Assembly: GCA_022113835.1 (NCBI GenBank) | Contig: JAILWY010000030.1 | Coordinates: 1,612,001 to 1,676,000, forward strand | DNA: 64,000 bases | From: Atopsyche davidsoni | Taxonomy: Eukaryota > Arthropoda > Insecta > Trichoptera > Hydrobiosidae | Direction of reading: 5' to 3' | Shown here: positions 1 through 13,400 of the stretch, in pieces | Layout of the letters: each line of letters begins with the position of its first letter | Numbering within the stretch: the stretch's first letter is position 1 | Program-made: the position numbers and the translations under genes | Notes under the pieces: generated by a model | What the model was told of the DNA's origin: nothing | Seen by the model: only the letters and a program-made list of their open reading frames with translations | Databases searched by the model: none

Positions 1-960
1 TCGTAATCGCTTCCCTTTTTAACCCCAAAGTAAGTTCTTTGGTCTTTTTGTATATTTTAATCTCCCTAACCGAGAAAACCCTAACTCTTTGTTATTTCTG
101 AACAAACTTATCTAGACCGCCACTGATCGCGGTCTAGGTATCTCTAAAGAGCTTTCTTAAGGACCTTTCAATTAACTTAAAAATCAAATAAAAAAAAATT
201 AAAACGTATTCATTATCCTTAAGCTATGAACATTTTAGAAAAACTTTCATTTTATGAGTTTACAAAAGAAAATTATTTTTGTTTAAATGTGTCCCTTTAT
301 TTTTGAGTTGAGTTGAGTTTTTGTTCTTTTAAAAATAACTAGATTAAACCATCTATATAACTTAGAGAATTTTACTCCAATGACACTAAATAATGTCATT
401 TTATTCCAAAAAAACTATTTTATCACTGTTGGGAATATATTGTAAAGCTGCGGTGAACGAAAACGAGCATTTTGATAATATTTAAAGGTAAATATAATTA
501 TTAAATAATTAAGGCTAGGCGAGTAGTCAAGTAAGTTACCTAACATTGAATATTGAATTTAATGAATCATTTATAGTTACGGGCAATTCGATTCGATCTT
601 CAATCACTTGAAGTTAAATAAACAGTTACAGCCAATAGAACGACATGAAGTTTACCAAGAGAATTCCAGATTTCCCGGAAATACAATATTCAAAGTGAAG
701 CTACTCAGAAATTTGTGTACCCACTGTTCCTATTAGACTAATGTCTAATGTTAAAACAACTTCAAATTAAACCCGCTAAATAATTATTTTTTTAAACTTT
801 CCGTTAATTTAATAAAAATTATTACATAGGCACTTGTTTGGTATTACTGATATTGCTGGTAGTATTTTTTTAACACATTCACTTCTCAAAAGTGGGTGAT
901 CGACTCACATACAAAACAATGTTTTTTTTTTTAAAATTCTTTCCTGAAAAATTTAACTTA

Positions 961-963
<3 letters not shown>
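1..963. other. AT-rich sequence, nothing recognised
   Basis: This stretch is A/T-dominated with many short homopolymer runs. I see no long reading frame, no tRNA-like motif and no clear repeat structure. Confidence 0.6.

Positions 964-1039
<76 letters not shown>
964..1039. repeat. (TA)n microsatellite
   Basis: An uninterrupted run of about 38 TA units. Short open frames on both strands here encode only alternating Tyr-Ile and are artefacts of the repeat. Such tracts are hypervariable and can extrude into cruciforms. Confidence 0.97.
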
Positions 1040-1040
<1 letters not shown>

Positions 1041-3935
1041 CAGGGGTTTCCCCAAAGCTTATGAATTTCTGCCAAATTAAAGAACAACAATGGAGACGCA
1101 TACAGGGGTAGTAATTACAGTTCACCCCAGGACCCACGCGGGCCGCCAATTTGACAGTTTAAATTTATATTATAATGTTTAAGGTATATTTTATGGGCCG
1201 GGGTCGGTTTAAGAGTCTTCACTGTCAGCAAGCCGTCATCCCTTAGATCCCAGCTGCTTTGTACCGGAGACCGTATGGGTCGCCGTGGTCTCGAAACTAC
1301 TCTATAGTCTGAAATATCTCGTTTGTGTCTAGTTTATTCGACCCTTCGCTTTATTTCAAATAATTTTTTTCTTATATTTTTATTTATGAAAAAGTAGTTG
1401 GTTGTAGATCATAAACAGATGACAGAAACACCAAATCAAAATATATATGAATGAATTCAAAAAAATGTAGAATGTAAATAATAATTTTCTTAATGTCGAG
1501 ATTGTTTGTAAAACCTGGATGTGAAATTTAAATAAATTGTCTTTCTTTTAAACGAGATAATAATTTACGTCTTTCAAAGTTACATAATAAATCTTAATTA
1601 AATAATTAATATTCAAATTTATTGGCAGTAAGAAAGTAGTCTACAGAATAATAACTGAAATAAGACAACAAGTCCTTCCTAAAATCCGCTACGTAGATTC
1701 AACCACTTAGTAGAGTGGCTTGAAGGTTTATGAGGTAATCTGTTGATTTTTAAACGAGAGGTCACCGGTTCAACTGTATCAATTTTTTCCACTTTCATTG
1801 CGGATATTTTTTTTCATGCTCGAAATACTATCTTATTTTTTTAAAAATAAATAAACAATAACTATGTCAGCTTTCCCTCAATCTATGACTTTAGCATATT
1901 TTAGATGTGAAAACCTTACAGCAAAGCATGGAGTTTAGAAGTTTCATCACACTGTACCACCCTAAAATAATCGGGATTAATTCCCGTCTGCGCCTGACCC
2001 GCCCTGTGACGTGTGGGGCATATTTACTAAATGTGCCAACCTTTGAGAAGGATGTTTTAATAAGTAAAAATATACCAGATTATACATGGATTATAAATGT
2101 CACATCAGAATCAAGCTGGTCGATTTAAGCGTTGATTGTGTTATATTGACGTTAATGCCAAATTATGACAAGAATTTAAATAAAATACGATAAATTTTAT
2201 AATCCAAAGCTTTGATGAACAAAATGTAGCATTAAAATAATGCTCTTATTTATAGACTTTTGAAATATTTGATTCTAGTGCGGTTCCTTAGTCGTGAATT
2301 GTTTTTTTATGAACGAAACAAAATACCTTTTAATGGACTGAATTTGTTTTTATTTGATGCAATTAACAAATTTTACTATCCTGATTTTCAATCTAAATGA
2401 ATCTCAAAACTCAAAATTTTATTAAACATTATCGTAATTTTAAAAAATAAGATTTTTAATTATTTTAAAACATATAAATGAAATAACCATCGATAACTCG
2501 TGTGCTTTATTGAGATAATCATCATCATGCATCCAAGTTATTCACTATAAATCTATAGATGATTATTATGACCGGAGCTTGGGAATCATATGATGTGCTT
2601 TATTATACTAATCATTTTAAAGGGATAATGTCTCGTTTTTACTTATCAAATTAAATTAAATTATTTAAAAATATTTCAATAGTGAATTATTAAAAATCGT
2701 GAGGTAAAACGTCGGTATGTATATTGTTACGACTTAAGCAGTCTCCAACTGTTTCATATCAACATTTACAATGAAACAAAAGCAAGTTATGTGGGATCAT
2801 TCATTACGAGCATAGGTTGAGGATCTTACCTCCTTCTCTGTCATTCCAGAGCCCTCGTCTGGAAAGTAACGAGTGACAACAGAGGGAACACGGCTGTTAC
2901 GAAGGACCTCAAAAAGAACAATGAATATCCAGGAATAACAGGCAGGCACTTGAAACTGTCAGACGTTTGACCGAAATTCACGTCAGCTGCTGCTTCCCAC
3001 CGGAATCGTGATTATTGTACGTGGCGTAAGAAGTAAATAGCAGAAAACCATATACTTACCTATGAAATAACAGATATAAACAAGGTAGTTAAGTTGAAGA
3101 ACACCTTACCACAAATCAAAAATTATTATTCATTCGCCAAAGTGGATTCTAATTTGTCAGCTTATCAGCAAAATAATGATTTTTGGATATTGAAAATCAC
3201 AGAAAAACGAATATTTATAAATACTCAAATCATGGGTGTTATGCCGTGTTTTGTCCGTTAACGGTGCTGGGACTGTCTTCAGGGTGTTGAGGATCAAGAG
3301 CTTAGTACTCATAATAACAACAGCCACCAAGCTGTACGGACACCAAAGGCTTTAAAGGCTACTAAGGGGACATTAAAAGCAGATCGCATTGGTTTAAAAT
3401 TACGAAAAAAGAGTTTATATTTATTTAAAATATAATAAACTGTGAATTTGTGCAGTGTAACGTGATTCACGTTTTGTTTTTGAGAATATTTAAAACAACA
3501 AGAAATAATCATCAAGAAAAACAAGCAGATTGTGAAAACTGATGTTGAATCGTTAAATGCAAATGCGGAATAGATGCGCTTAGCTTTCTCTAAATGAACA
3601 TCTGTACAAGCAATCGTGATTTTTTTTTTATAAAAGTACTAATAAACCTATAAATGTTGTAATTATATATGATGTTCTCGTAACCGATAAACACATTGCA
3701 TACACAGTATACCTGTTCGGGTAAAAACTGCGGCCTTACAAAAATCTGTACTGAGATACTTCTTGTTATCATGAAAAAATGTTCGTAACCATAATTCATA
3801 CGACATTGGCCGTGTATATTTCAGTGTACCTATTTATTTCCTTGCTAAACTCCTGTAAATTGAAACGTAAATTCCAAAGAAAAACTTGGTCGTAGAAGTG
3901 GAGTGCGCTGGTTGTTTGTCAACAAGTTAGGCGAT
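1040..3935. other. AT-rich intergenic or intronic sequence
   Basis: No convincing gene. The short open frames lack coding composition or bounded splice sites. A weak tRNA-like T-arm (GGTTCAA) near 1,770 is too degenerate to call. Confidence 0.5.
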
Positions 3936-3939
3936 AATG

Positions 3940-3960
3940 CGCGCAGATACAATCTGCGCG
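3940..3960. other. Perfect 9-bp hairpin
   Basis: CGCGCAGAT is followed by a 3-base loop and then its exact reverse complement ATCTGCGCG. The hairpin ends 15 bases before the GC-rich minisatellite. Its GC-rich stem is unusual in this AT-rich surround. Function is unknown; it could be a structural element or a small regulatory dyad. Confidence 0.7.
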
Positions 3961-3975
3961 ACGTTTTCAGGACAG

Positions 3976-4047
3976 GGGGACCCTAGTGGGGACCGTGGAG
4001 GGGACCCTGGAGGGGACCCTGGAGGGGACCCTGGTGGGGACCTTTGT
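3976..4047 (+). repeat. 12-bp GC-rich minisatellite, six units
   Basis: Six head-to-tail units of GGGGACCCTGGA with one to four changes each. The period is a multiple of three, so the array stays open in more than one frame; one frame reads repeated Gly-Thr-Leu-Glu and continues to a stop after the array. A possible acceptor (TTTTCAG) lies just upstream. It could be a repetitive exon tip, but a non-coding minisatellite is the simpler reading. Confidence 0.85.
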
Positions 4048-4089
4048 GGGGGACTTCTCCGTCGCTGAAGCATAATGCTGGGGGGCGCA

Positions 4090-4790
4090 CATTATTTTGA
4101 GATATATTTTTTCAGCGGTATTTCACACAAAGTATTACAAATAAGAAAATGTGAAACTTGTTATCTTGTTTCGTTTAATGTGACGAATATTTATAAAGTA
4201 ATTTACACAAATATGTTTTTTTATTATTGAAATATATTTTTTGATATCTAAATCTATGATTAGAATGTGTTGTGCCTACCAAACTGCGGAGTAGTTGTTA
4301 AATATGCACCCAGCAAAGTATTTTTCACTAAATTTCAATGTTTCAAGTTTATTTATAGTATGTATTTGTTCGTTCATATTGGTATATTTTTGTGCAAAAA
4401 TGTTCTGAAAAAATTGATTTACACAAATGATAAAAAAAAACCATAAAAGAGTCCTAGGTCTTTTATCATCATTACGTCATGAAACATTGATTGTTTTATT
4501 CATAAACATACATCATGTGATATGTATTCAAAATTAAAGTTGTTAAAATATAATTTTTTTAAAAGCCACGAAACCAGAACCTTTTTACCATTTGCTGTAA
4601 TTTTTTTCAAAACCACCCTCAAAACAATTTGTCATCCTCCGGGAAGCAAGAAAAATGACACCAGAATTCTCCCAAAAGCAACGATATTTCTTCATAAACT
4701 TAGTACCCATTTATATTGTCTCCGTTTTAAAAGACTAAATTGAGAAAAATGAAGAAAAACATAATTTTCATTTGAATAATTCAGTGTCAA
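4090..4790. other. AT-rich sequence, nothing recognised
   Basis: A/T-dominated, with poly-T and poly-A runs. The only open frame of note is short, Lys/Leu/Phe-rich and has no splice context. Confidence 0.5.
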
Positions 4791-4794
4791 AAAA

Positions 4795-4985
4795 AGCCGC
4801 TGGCCCTTTCTTCCGGTAAGCCTTCCATTTTTAAAGAGTGGAAGGTGTGGGGGTGCCGGCTTCCGGAAGCAGCGGGGAGGGTGTGTGAGGGAGGAGCGGA
4901 AATGCTCTATTCTCGCCGGCCAGCTGACACGCGGCCGCTAGAGCCTTTGTGGCGGTCTGGAGAAACAACCGACGGCTTTGTATGA
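4795..4985. other. GC-rich island, possible exon or regulatory element
   Basis: About 190 bases of GC-rich sequence including GCGGCCGC, with sharp edges against AT-rich DNA. On the minus strand one frame is open for about 57 codons after a pyrimidine-rich AG (CACCCCTTGTAG), reading QTATKALAAACQLAGENR and ending in Pro/Thr/Ser-rich residues. It may be a terminal exon, an untranslated exon or a regulatory element; the sequence does not decide. Confidence 0.3.
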
Positions 4986-5381
4986 CTCCATCTTTGTTGT
5001 ATACACTACAAGGGGTGTGTTAGCCCCTAACCGTGTGTTACTTTGATGTGAATGTTTGGGAAGTATGGTATATGTCTGCTTTACACGTTATTATGTTACA
5101 AGCAGACATGCAAACCAATTTTAAACTAATCTGTAGAATTGCTGAACGAGCCTTGCCAACATCAAGAACACGAATCACAAACATTCAGTAATTAATTTAT
5201 TTCATACTATCTACATCAGCGAACGATTCTGAATAACAATATCAGTCTTTTGACAGTGCAATTGACACGGAGTCACGCAAAGTGAGTTAGTATGCTATAC
5301 ATAGCACAAATAGATGACTTAAAAACGTCACGCAATGAGTAGTTTCGTGGGACAAAACGTGCGTGCAATTAATCCTTTCTG

Positions 5382-5570
5382 TTACAAACACCAACAAACA
5401 CCCATTGGTAATGTATTAGAGCTTCCCCTAAAAGCTTCCCCGTGTATTGGAGTCGTAAGCTCCGCGTTGTTGGAGTTGTCGGAGGCTGTGCCGCGCGAGG
5501 CTACATTTGCCTGCAGTAAAGTTTGTCTTCGGTCCGCCTGCTGGACCTCTGCCAAAAGCTGCGCGGCGAA
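5382..5570 (-). CDS. Candidate terminal exon, minus strand
   Basis: Product not recognised. On the minus strand an AG (TATGCTAG) is followed by 62 open codons and a TAA stop. The start reads FAAQLLAEVQQADRRQTLLQ, an amphipathic, Gln/Leu-rich stretch like a short coiled coil, followed by a polar Ser/Asn/Thr segment. The frame opens at phase 0 after the AG, which matches the phase 0 donor of the minus-strand candidate exon about 8.2 kb upstream in transcription order. A TTTATT on the plus strand (AATAAA on the minus) lies about 180 bases past the stop, though this is common by chance in AT-rich DNA. The polypyrimidine tract is weak. The overlapping plus-strand frame of 79 codons looks less protein-like. 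This may be non-coding. Confidence 0.27.
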   Translation of the reverse strand, partial: FAAQLLAEVQQADRRQTLLQANVASRGTASDNSNNAELTTPIHGEAFRGSSNTLPMGVCWCL

Positions 5571-5820
5571 CTAGCATATAATACTAGAGTCGAGTCGTAA
5601 CTCTAACGACTTGTGATGTATCCGATTTGGACCGAAAATACTCCTGTTGTTGTATTTCACAACGTTTTCCTTATTTCATGGTGCACATTATCATTAAAAT
5701 AAACCAAAAATTGCATTAGCAAAAAAACATGAAAAAACATCCACTTCTGAAGTAATACTTTATACCAACATCTTGTAATGATTCTGGTTTTTATATTTCA
5801 TATTTTAAATATAACACTTT

Positions 5821-5922
5821 TCTTCGGTGATTTTATTAGTGGCTGGTTTCGCCGACGTGAAAGGTTGGCTAAAGCAGCCACCAATAAAATTAATCTTGTG
5901 GAAAAATCACGCAAGTATTTAA
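5821..5922. mobile_element. Foldback MITE copy
   Basis: A hairpin with arms TTTTATTAGTGGCTG and CAGCCACCAATAAAA encloses GGTTTCGCC. The right flank reads as the reverse complement of AATACTTG.GTGATTTTTCCAC, the signature arm of a family seen elsewhere in this window. Diverged and without clear ends. Confidence 0.6.
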
Positions 5923-5924
5923 TT

Positions 5925-8900
5925 CTGATTTAGTTTATTTTATGGAAAATATGACTTTTGTTTTAAATTAATTTGCAATACTGTAATATTTTTGTAAAAT
6001 ATGATTTAAGTAAAACATATTTTGGATAATCGATTCATAAAATGACGTGGGGTCTTCAATTCATCAAAAAATTTTTTGTCAATTTTATTCAAAAAAATTT
6101 ATGTCGTTTTGAAAGTGAATAAAATTTTTAAAAATCACAATTATTGATATGATTATGTCACCTTTTATATGTTGTAATACATTTGTATAATTAAATAGCT
6201 GTTTAAAACGAGGTTATGCAAACGCGACATCTAATTATTTTAAAAATCCGATAAATTACAATTTAAATTTAAATCTTCGTGGCGCCGGCATGTTTGGCCT
6301 GATTCACTGTCAACGGTTTTCCTTTTGTTGATTGTTCGAGTTTTAATTCCAATAGAAGTTGAGTAAGCCTGCAAAAGGTACGAGGCCTCCTAAAGTCTCC
6401 GAATTTAAAAGTTCCTCCCCGAGGAGCCGGGATCCCGGATAGGGGTGCGTCTGATTTCGTAAAAAATTAACAGAATGTTCATTGGATTGATTGACTCGCA
6501 GACGGTCTGCGGGCAGAGCAGGGGTCGTAATTGGAAACGTTGACATTGATCTATCTATTTAATTACCTGATTTAATTGGTTTGAAACTAATACAACGTTA
6601 TTTTTTAATTTGCGTTATGCCAGACAAATGGCAACACATAAGATTAAATTTCCTGTTCGTTGATATATGGATTATAAAACATCTCGTGTATCATACGAGA
6701 GGTTTGATTCTACGAAAACAATAAATACATACTAGTCCCGTAAATTCTAACATCAAACAAGTTTCGCAAAATAATGAAATACGAGGCCGTTTATTAATTT
6801 CAAAATGTCCGAATTGTCGACAAGGAGATGTCACCGGATATGTGCGACGCGCAATAACGTAAAATGTATTAAATAAGTGAGTAGAATCTATTCACAGACA
6901 AATCCTATTACCATTTCATGTACCTTTCCAAACACCGCGCGGGTATATTATTCAAAATATTACCTTTATGAAAATTGTGCGAGGGAATCGTGTATAATTT
7001 AAATAAACCAAAAGATGAGTTATATTCGAAGAAAACGCTCCTACTGATACACTCAGGAGCCAAAACCTGTAAGCTTTTTGATCTTCGAAAAAAGTTATGA
7101 GGAATTTTGAATATTTTAAATATAAAAATACTCCCCAAAGATCATAAAGCATAATGTTTGCAATAACTTGTTTGTAGAACCTTAGATAAATATATAAAAT
7201 TATTATTTTGTACAGTAAGTTATATACAGAGAAAAATTGGTTATTGTTTGATGTGACAAGTGTCAAAATAACTTTAAATAAAATGTTTACTTTCTCAATC
7301 ACTCTTTTCTTTGGTTATTTTTTTACTCTTCAATTGCTACAAGTACGCTGTATTAAGCAATCCAATCAAAAACTAAATCTAATGAATATTCAATAATAAG
7401 TTTTGATTAACTATAATCATAAAACATTTAAGTAAATATGATCTCTTAATAAATAAAATATTTTTTGATGTTTATATGTAAAATTAGTTCTTCGAATAGT
7501 CTTAAGTTCCAAAGTCTTGCTAATCCCACCTAAGCTGATCTCCTATATCTACATAGACCCATCGATCATTAGGGCTATTACAAAAAGTATTAATTAATCT
7601 ACTTTTGAAAAGGGACGTACTTTGTCTTCTCTCTGGATAATTCGATTTCCCGCTCGAGCAAGTTTGATCAAACGAAACCGCAAATTTAAATGTTCACCTG
7701 AAAAGTGAGCGCAAGAGAGGCCCTTCTCCTAATTCCTATAAAAAGACACAGTTTGAAGAGCTAATTTCACAAAACTAATTTTAGTTGTCAGTACGTGATA
7801 AAGTGATAATCTAATATCATTAAAAATAAAAACTAATACTTGTTTTATCAGTCTTTTTACATTTAAATCATAATATATATAACGTAATAATACTAATCCA
7901 ATGATTTTTTACCATGAGTAACAAGAATATTTTCTTAATTACGTTTTAATGATGCCACCTCTTTTAACATGACTTTTTATTCACGATAAAAATCTATTCA
8001 AAGTGAAATACGAACACTTTTTGTGTTTTTCTGACAAACCAAAATTAATATTTTTCTAAATAAAAAAGTATGTTGAATAATTTATTCATACTTTTATTAC
8101 AATAAAGGCGAATTAATAGTCAAGAAAAATATCAATTAATTTTCTAAGTTTATTTATAAATGTCTAAATGCAGATTGTTTTAAAATAATATTATACATTC
8201 ACTAAGGCTTATTTAGTTTAAATCTAATATATTTGAAAAAACTTATTTGTTTAGTAAATTTTATAAATGTTTAGTTTTTTGCGCAAATTGTAAAACATAT
8301 TTTGTTAAAATTTCATTGTTAGAAAAATTCTAAGAATTAAGACTTCTACCATTTTACCAAGGAGGATAAAACCTTCTCGGTTTCCAGAGAAATTACACCA
8401 GTCACGTTTCTCATACAGTTCTGACATGCACAATGCAAAAATGCACATGCAGTTTAGTTGCATGCGAAGAACGTTATTAGAACCTCACAAGTTTGTTTAG
8501 GGAAACCAATTCAGCTGCTCACATCCAGCTGTATCAAATATTACGTCTCGAGAAAGATTGGCCTGTCTAAGAAATGAAGTTTCCTCGAGCACTAAAAACT
8601 TCCCTACTCCAGGTAATATCTCAAAAAGCTCAAACGAAACCCTCAAAGGAATACGACTTTAGGTTATATAAAATAGTCACTGTATATTTAATATATAAAT
8701 TATTAAGTACACGTAACATTTGTGTTTTCAATCCTCTCAAGAAATATTTATTAAATGAACACTAACCAAGAGGCATTCGTTATGTAGAATCGGGAATTAG
8801 TATATAGTTTTTTTTTATAATGTATATACAATCAATACAGCTTGCAATTATTATGACAATATAAAGAAGATAACACGAAAATCTACAAAACGCAGACCCA

Positions 8901-9615
8901 CTGACCGTGAACCTGAAAACTTCCATAAATATATAATAGCTTAAATTATAATTTCAAATTTATTTTCCCAGTTGTGATACAAAAAATATTGACCTAATAA
9001 ACGTATTTCTATGGAGATGTATTTATTTAACCAAATTTTATTTGCAAATGAATAATTTATTGAATAGATGCTCATAAAATATTCATTTTGTATGTTTTTA
9101 AAAGACCGGATAGTCAGAATTACTATTAGGCCGGATTTGTTGAGGATTCAATAAACAAAATAACAATACTTAGGAAAGAAACAGATGGAAATATACATAA
9201 AACTGAATTTAATTTATAACAATCAAATCGGCTATAATAATAATATTACAATTGGGTACTGTATTTTTGGCAATACGAATAGAGAATCTAAGGAAACATA
9301 AGCTAATTTCAAATATTTAATAATAACTGACCTTTTATTATAACGAAAATAATATTTAATCCGATTAAAACTCCATACGTACATAATTAAAATATTATTT
9401 AAAGACTTTGCTTGGTTATCATGACTGTTGGTTATTTTTTATGTCCGTGTCAGTTACTTAGAATTACAACATATTTTTACCTGAATTAATGATTTCACTA
9501 AAGACACCAGTATCGCAGACGAAACGTCGGAACACAATCAAGCAAAATTATGCCTATTTTTTAGAAGTTAAGACTTAAAAGAGCTTCAAGTTAATTCAAT
9601 TTATATTAATTAAGT
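5925..9615. other. AT-rich sequence, no gene seen
   Basis: Long AT-rich stretch with scattered short open frames, including a 116-codon minus-strand frame at 6952-7302 dominated by Leu, Ile, Phe and Tyr. That composition is what AT-rich non-coding DNA gives when translated. No splice-bounded exon stands out. Confidence 0.5.
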
Positions 9616-9620
9616 AAAAA

Positions 9621-9715
9621 AACGGTGAAAGCGATGTGAAAGTGCCTCTGATATTTTTGGGTGGTTAAAAGTGAGGAGAAAGCGATGTAAAGTCTACTTG
9701 ATATTTTTGGGATAA
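9621..9715 (+). repeat. Imperfect tandem duplication, about 45-60 bp
   Basis: Two adjacent copies share GAAAGCGATGT, then AAAGT, then GATATTTTTGGG. Each copy differs by several substitutions and small gaps, so this is an old local duplication. Confidence 0.6.
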
Positions 9716-10260
9716 GACGATAACTAAACAGCGAAATATAAGCGAAAATAATTATATCGTAATAATTTTCAAAATAATTATTCTTTAATTCAATGCATCA
9801 GATGAGGACTTCTGGAATATACAATAGTACACATAAACAAATGTCCATTCTTGAAAAAAGAAACATACAAAATTAAATCGTTTTTCAGTTCTACATACTT
9901 GTGTGAACCATTGTTTTTAACAGTGAATATCATAAAATCAAAATACAGATCTCGACTTACAGATCTTGATGATAGCTTACGAGCAGGAAAATCATCATAC
10001 TTTCCTAATTACGAAGCAATGGTCAATGAAATACAATTCTAACGATCACATTGACTTTGATATTTCTCTTTTTCATAATGAAATATATGCTATTATTTAC
10101 TACTTATTATTTATTTTACATATAAATATAAACAATAATATTTATATTTTTTAATTATATTTTTGGAATCAAATATTTTTGGGCATTATATTTATTATTG
10201 ACTATGTCCAACTTTAAATATATCTATAAATATAATATAAATATAACTAAAATAAATGGT

Positions 10261-10324
10261 TCCCGCCGGCCGACCGGCATTCTAGAATGTGCTCTTGGGT
10301 GCAAAAAGGTTGGGGACCTCTGGC
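10261..10324 (-). mobile_element. hAT-type terminal fragment
   Basis: On the minus strand this reads CCAGAGGTCCCCAACCTTTT, then a GC-rich segment with GCCGGTCGGCCGGC. CAGAGGTCCCCAACC termini are typical of non-autonomous hAT elements. Only one end is visible, so I call it a solo remnant. Confidence 0.5.
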
Positions 10325-10437
10325 ATAGATTATTATATACAATTGACACATCTATTTGACCCGAAAATGTCTCGAAGCAATATTTAAATATTTAAAATAA
10401 AATACTTTTGAGACTTTTTAAAATGTTCAATTCTATT

Positions 10438-10478
10438 AGTGATCGGTTTTGCCAAACTTTCACATTAGCATTATCCAA
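10438..10478 (+). mobile_element. Fragment of the foldback MITE
   Basis: GTGATCGGTTTTGCCAAACT followed by TTCACATTAGCATTATC matches the interior of the MITE family (GTGACCGGTTTCGC then CTTTCACATTGGTATTATC). No ends remain. Confidence 0.6.
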
Positions 10479-10479
10479 T

Positions 10480-13400
10480 TTAGTTTCTAGAAAATAGAAA
10501 CTATATTATCCTTACTTGATTTTAAATATTTCTATTTTAATAACTCCTTTTATATCATTTAAATTATTTGTAAGCATTGCATAATATGGAGAAAATAACG
10601 ATTTTTCGAATTTACTGTGAAACAGGAAAAATTGTTTTTATTTGTTTGATTGTTTTCCAAGACTAAGGTTTTTTTTATAAAAGTCTACAAAAAGAAATAT
10701 ATAATAACGAATCTTATTTAGATTTTTTAAAAATTCTACGAAACTTGATCTGTGTTTTGACAAAAAATAAAATATAAATGAGAAAGTCTTTCGATGTAAA
10801 ATTTATAAACATTTTATAAACCACACATTTACGTGAAACTTAGTATTCAATAAATGTATATACTTCAAATAAGAAAACATTATTTGATAAAGAAAAAACG
10901 TGTGAAGCAAACAAAAAAAATTACGTTTGAATAAACATAACAAAGTCTCTTAAAGCAAATCAAATGACTGTTTTTAGGACAAAATCACATCTTACGGTAT
11001 GACGTAGTTGATCTTACATATTCAAAAAATAAGGAAAGGAAGATGTCGGAAGCCTTAAAGTTTATATTCAGAAGTAATTTAATACATCTCATTAGTATAA
11101 TTGTTCGGAATCGAAATAACAATCAAATTTAATCAAACAGCGGGCGGAAACACGGAACATAGAATATCGTAAATCAAAAGTTAAGACCAACAACACTATC
11201 TGATTAAAGCCTTGAGAAGTTCTACAAAATTACACCGATCTTAATTAACTTATCTTAATAATCTTCAAATATTTATCCGTTTGTATCTAAATCCGTCTAG
11301 CACACTAATAGCGTGTAAATTCGCAAATATTATTAAAGTTTTATTCGAAAATCATAAAACAAAGTAATCAAATTTAATTCAATGACTATTCTTAAAAAAA
11401 AAAAAATATTTTTTGTATTTTGAACATCCGTAATTTTTTTTTTAAACCACCGTTCAGATAAGAATAACGAACATGTATGACATGAAATATAACAAAACAT
11501 GCACAAAATTTAAAACACTTTTTTACACTTATTCTTGAAATAAAATTTGTAATTTTGAATTTCTAAATTGAAATATAAATGCATGTGTACAAAGATCTTT
11601 CTCGCGAAAAAGCTTAATTGCTCTCCATGAATTTCGGGCTACGTACCATTCAAATTCAACTGATAGTACTTAAAGCGTAACTACCCCTTGTTCTGGCACT
11701 GAGCATTATGCTCGGCAGGCAAAATGGAGGTTTCTTTATGAACTACCCCTATACTGCGGCTCGTAGTCAGAGGTCGTGTACAGGCATAGTGATACCAACC
11801 AATGTAATCTGAGTTAATTATTCCCACCCAAAATTTGTCCTTTCATTCTTGCTGATCAAGATGGATGGTAACGGGTCACTTCGACAACAATATCAACGCT
11901 CTCTACCACCAAGCGACCAGAAATCAAGACTTTCTCTTATACTGGGTGAATCTTAAAAATAAATACCTATTTTTTTATTTAACCAGCAGAAGATATTCAA
12001 GTCGAGAGTAGAAGATATTCATTGAGTTATTAAAATCATTCACAGGAAATTGCGGCTCATTTGACTTAGTACGTCTCCGAAATTTGTCTTTACGTATTCA
12101 AAATAAAAAAAAACAAAATTATCATGGAATAAATTTCTTTTTTTTTTTTTTAATAACAGTTAACAAATAAAAGAGTTTACTACTATGCCTTGAGGGAGTA
12201 TAATATTTTTATTAGCTTTTCATGCGAGGCAAGTGGCGACTGGTTTTATCGATATATGTCAAAATTCACTGCAGTCTAAAAACTGCCAGAACAACGAATA
12301 TAGAAATTAATGAATTTTATAATATATGTTCAAAAAAGACACTGAAAAAATGTATACAAAATGTTCCGGATACAAAAAGAAGACTTCGCTGGCAGGTCTT
12401 ATTATTAATAGACCACAAGACAATTTAAATGAATTTACATTTATGTAAATTGCAAGCATAGATTACTTAAGCAGACTCAAAACATCTGCACATTGAAAAT
12501 TAATCTTTCATACAACATGCCGGGTACAAAAAACCGACCAGTACCCGCGAACATTAGGCCCGTACAAACAGGTCGTAATCCAATCCCCTCTAACATACTG
12601 GAGACCCGCAGAAAGGGAGCCCTGAGATATATTTATAAGAAGACTCGGAAGTTACTCGGAATCACAGTCGGGTCAGGAGCCTTCATTAATTACTAAGTTA
12701 CGGCTTGCTGCAATATCCAGCTCGAGAGCATCCGGAACTTTGTCCCGAAACGTTGAGAAAAATCCTACAACCATTATGTAAAATAATATTTTTGTACCAT
12801 ATCAGGTTTCATAAACAATTTGTTTAAATTTTATTTAAATCAACTTGTGATCGAGTGGTAAGGAAATGAATAACTATTTTTGAATAGCTTTTCATAAAAA
12901 GTTATTATTTTAAATGAGTACATTCAAAAAGTGATGGTAATGCATAATGAACATCTCCATATTACATGTATAAATAAAAAAAAAGAAAAACTACATGTGA
13001 ACATAAAAAAGGTAATAAAAAAGAAACAATAAATTATAGCGTCCCCTTTGGGCTATATAAGTTGGGGGACCTTTCTGCATATACCCACTCGCCCCCACGA
13101 CCCCTTCTAGTGAAAACTTCAAGTGTATTTGTTTTATAAATTTAAGCTGTTTTATTAATAATAATAAAAAATATGTATATTATATTATTTAAATTGTATG
13201 GTTTTTTTGATAATATTTGTTTACAAGTTAGATAAAGGAGCCTGTGGCTGATTCGCTTGCTTGCCGTAAATAAAATTCCTCACTTTCACACTTCAAGTTT
13301 CACACTTTCACTATTAAAAGTTTCCTTCGCCTTCCCTGACTATAAATACTCTTGAAAGAAAAAGTTTTAAATACAGCAATAATCTTTTTTTTTTAACCAT

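Noticed and set aside
892..1149. Open frames on both strands through the TA tract
   Set aside because: They only translate alternating Tyr-Ile from the microsatellite.
1690..1775. Possible tRNA-like sequence with GGTTCAA
   Set aside because: No acceptor or T stem pairs, and the A box is not recognisable.
6952..7302. 116-codon minus-strand frame
   Set aside because: Hydrophobic and Tyr/Ile/Leu-rich from AT-rich sequence, with no domain, splice bounds or conserved-looking motif.
9515..9540. GACGAAACGTCG motif, with a similar one near 12,745
   Set aside because: The short GAAACGT similarity could be the 3' region of a retroelement, but no boundary or longer match was found.
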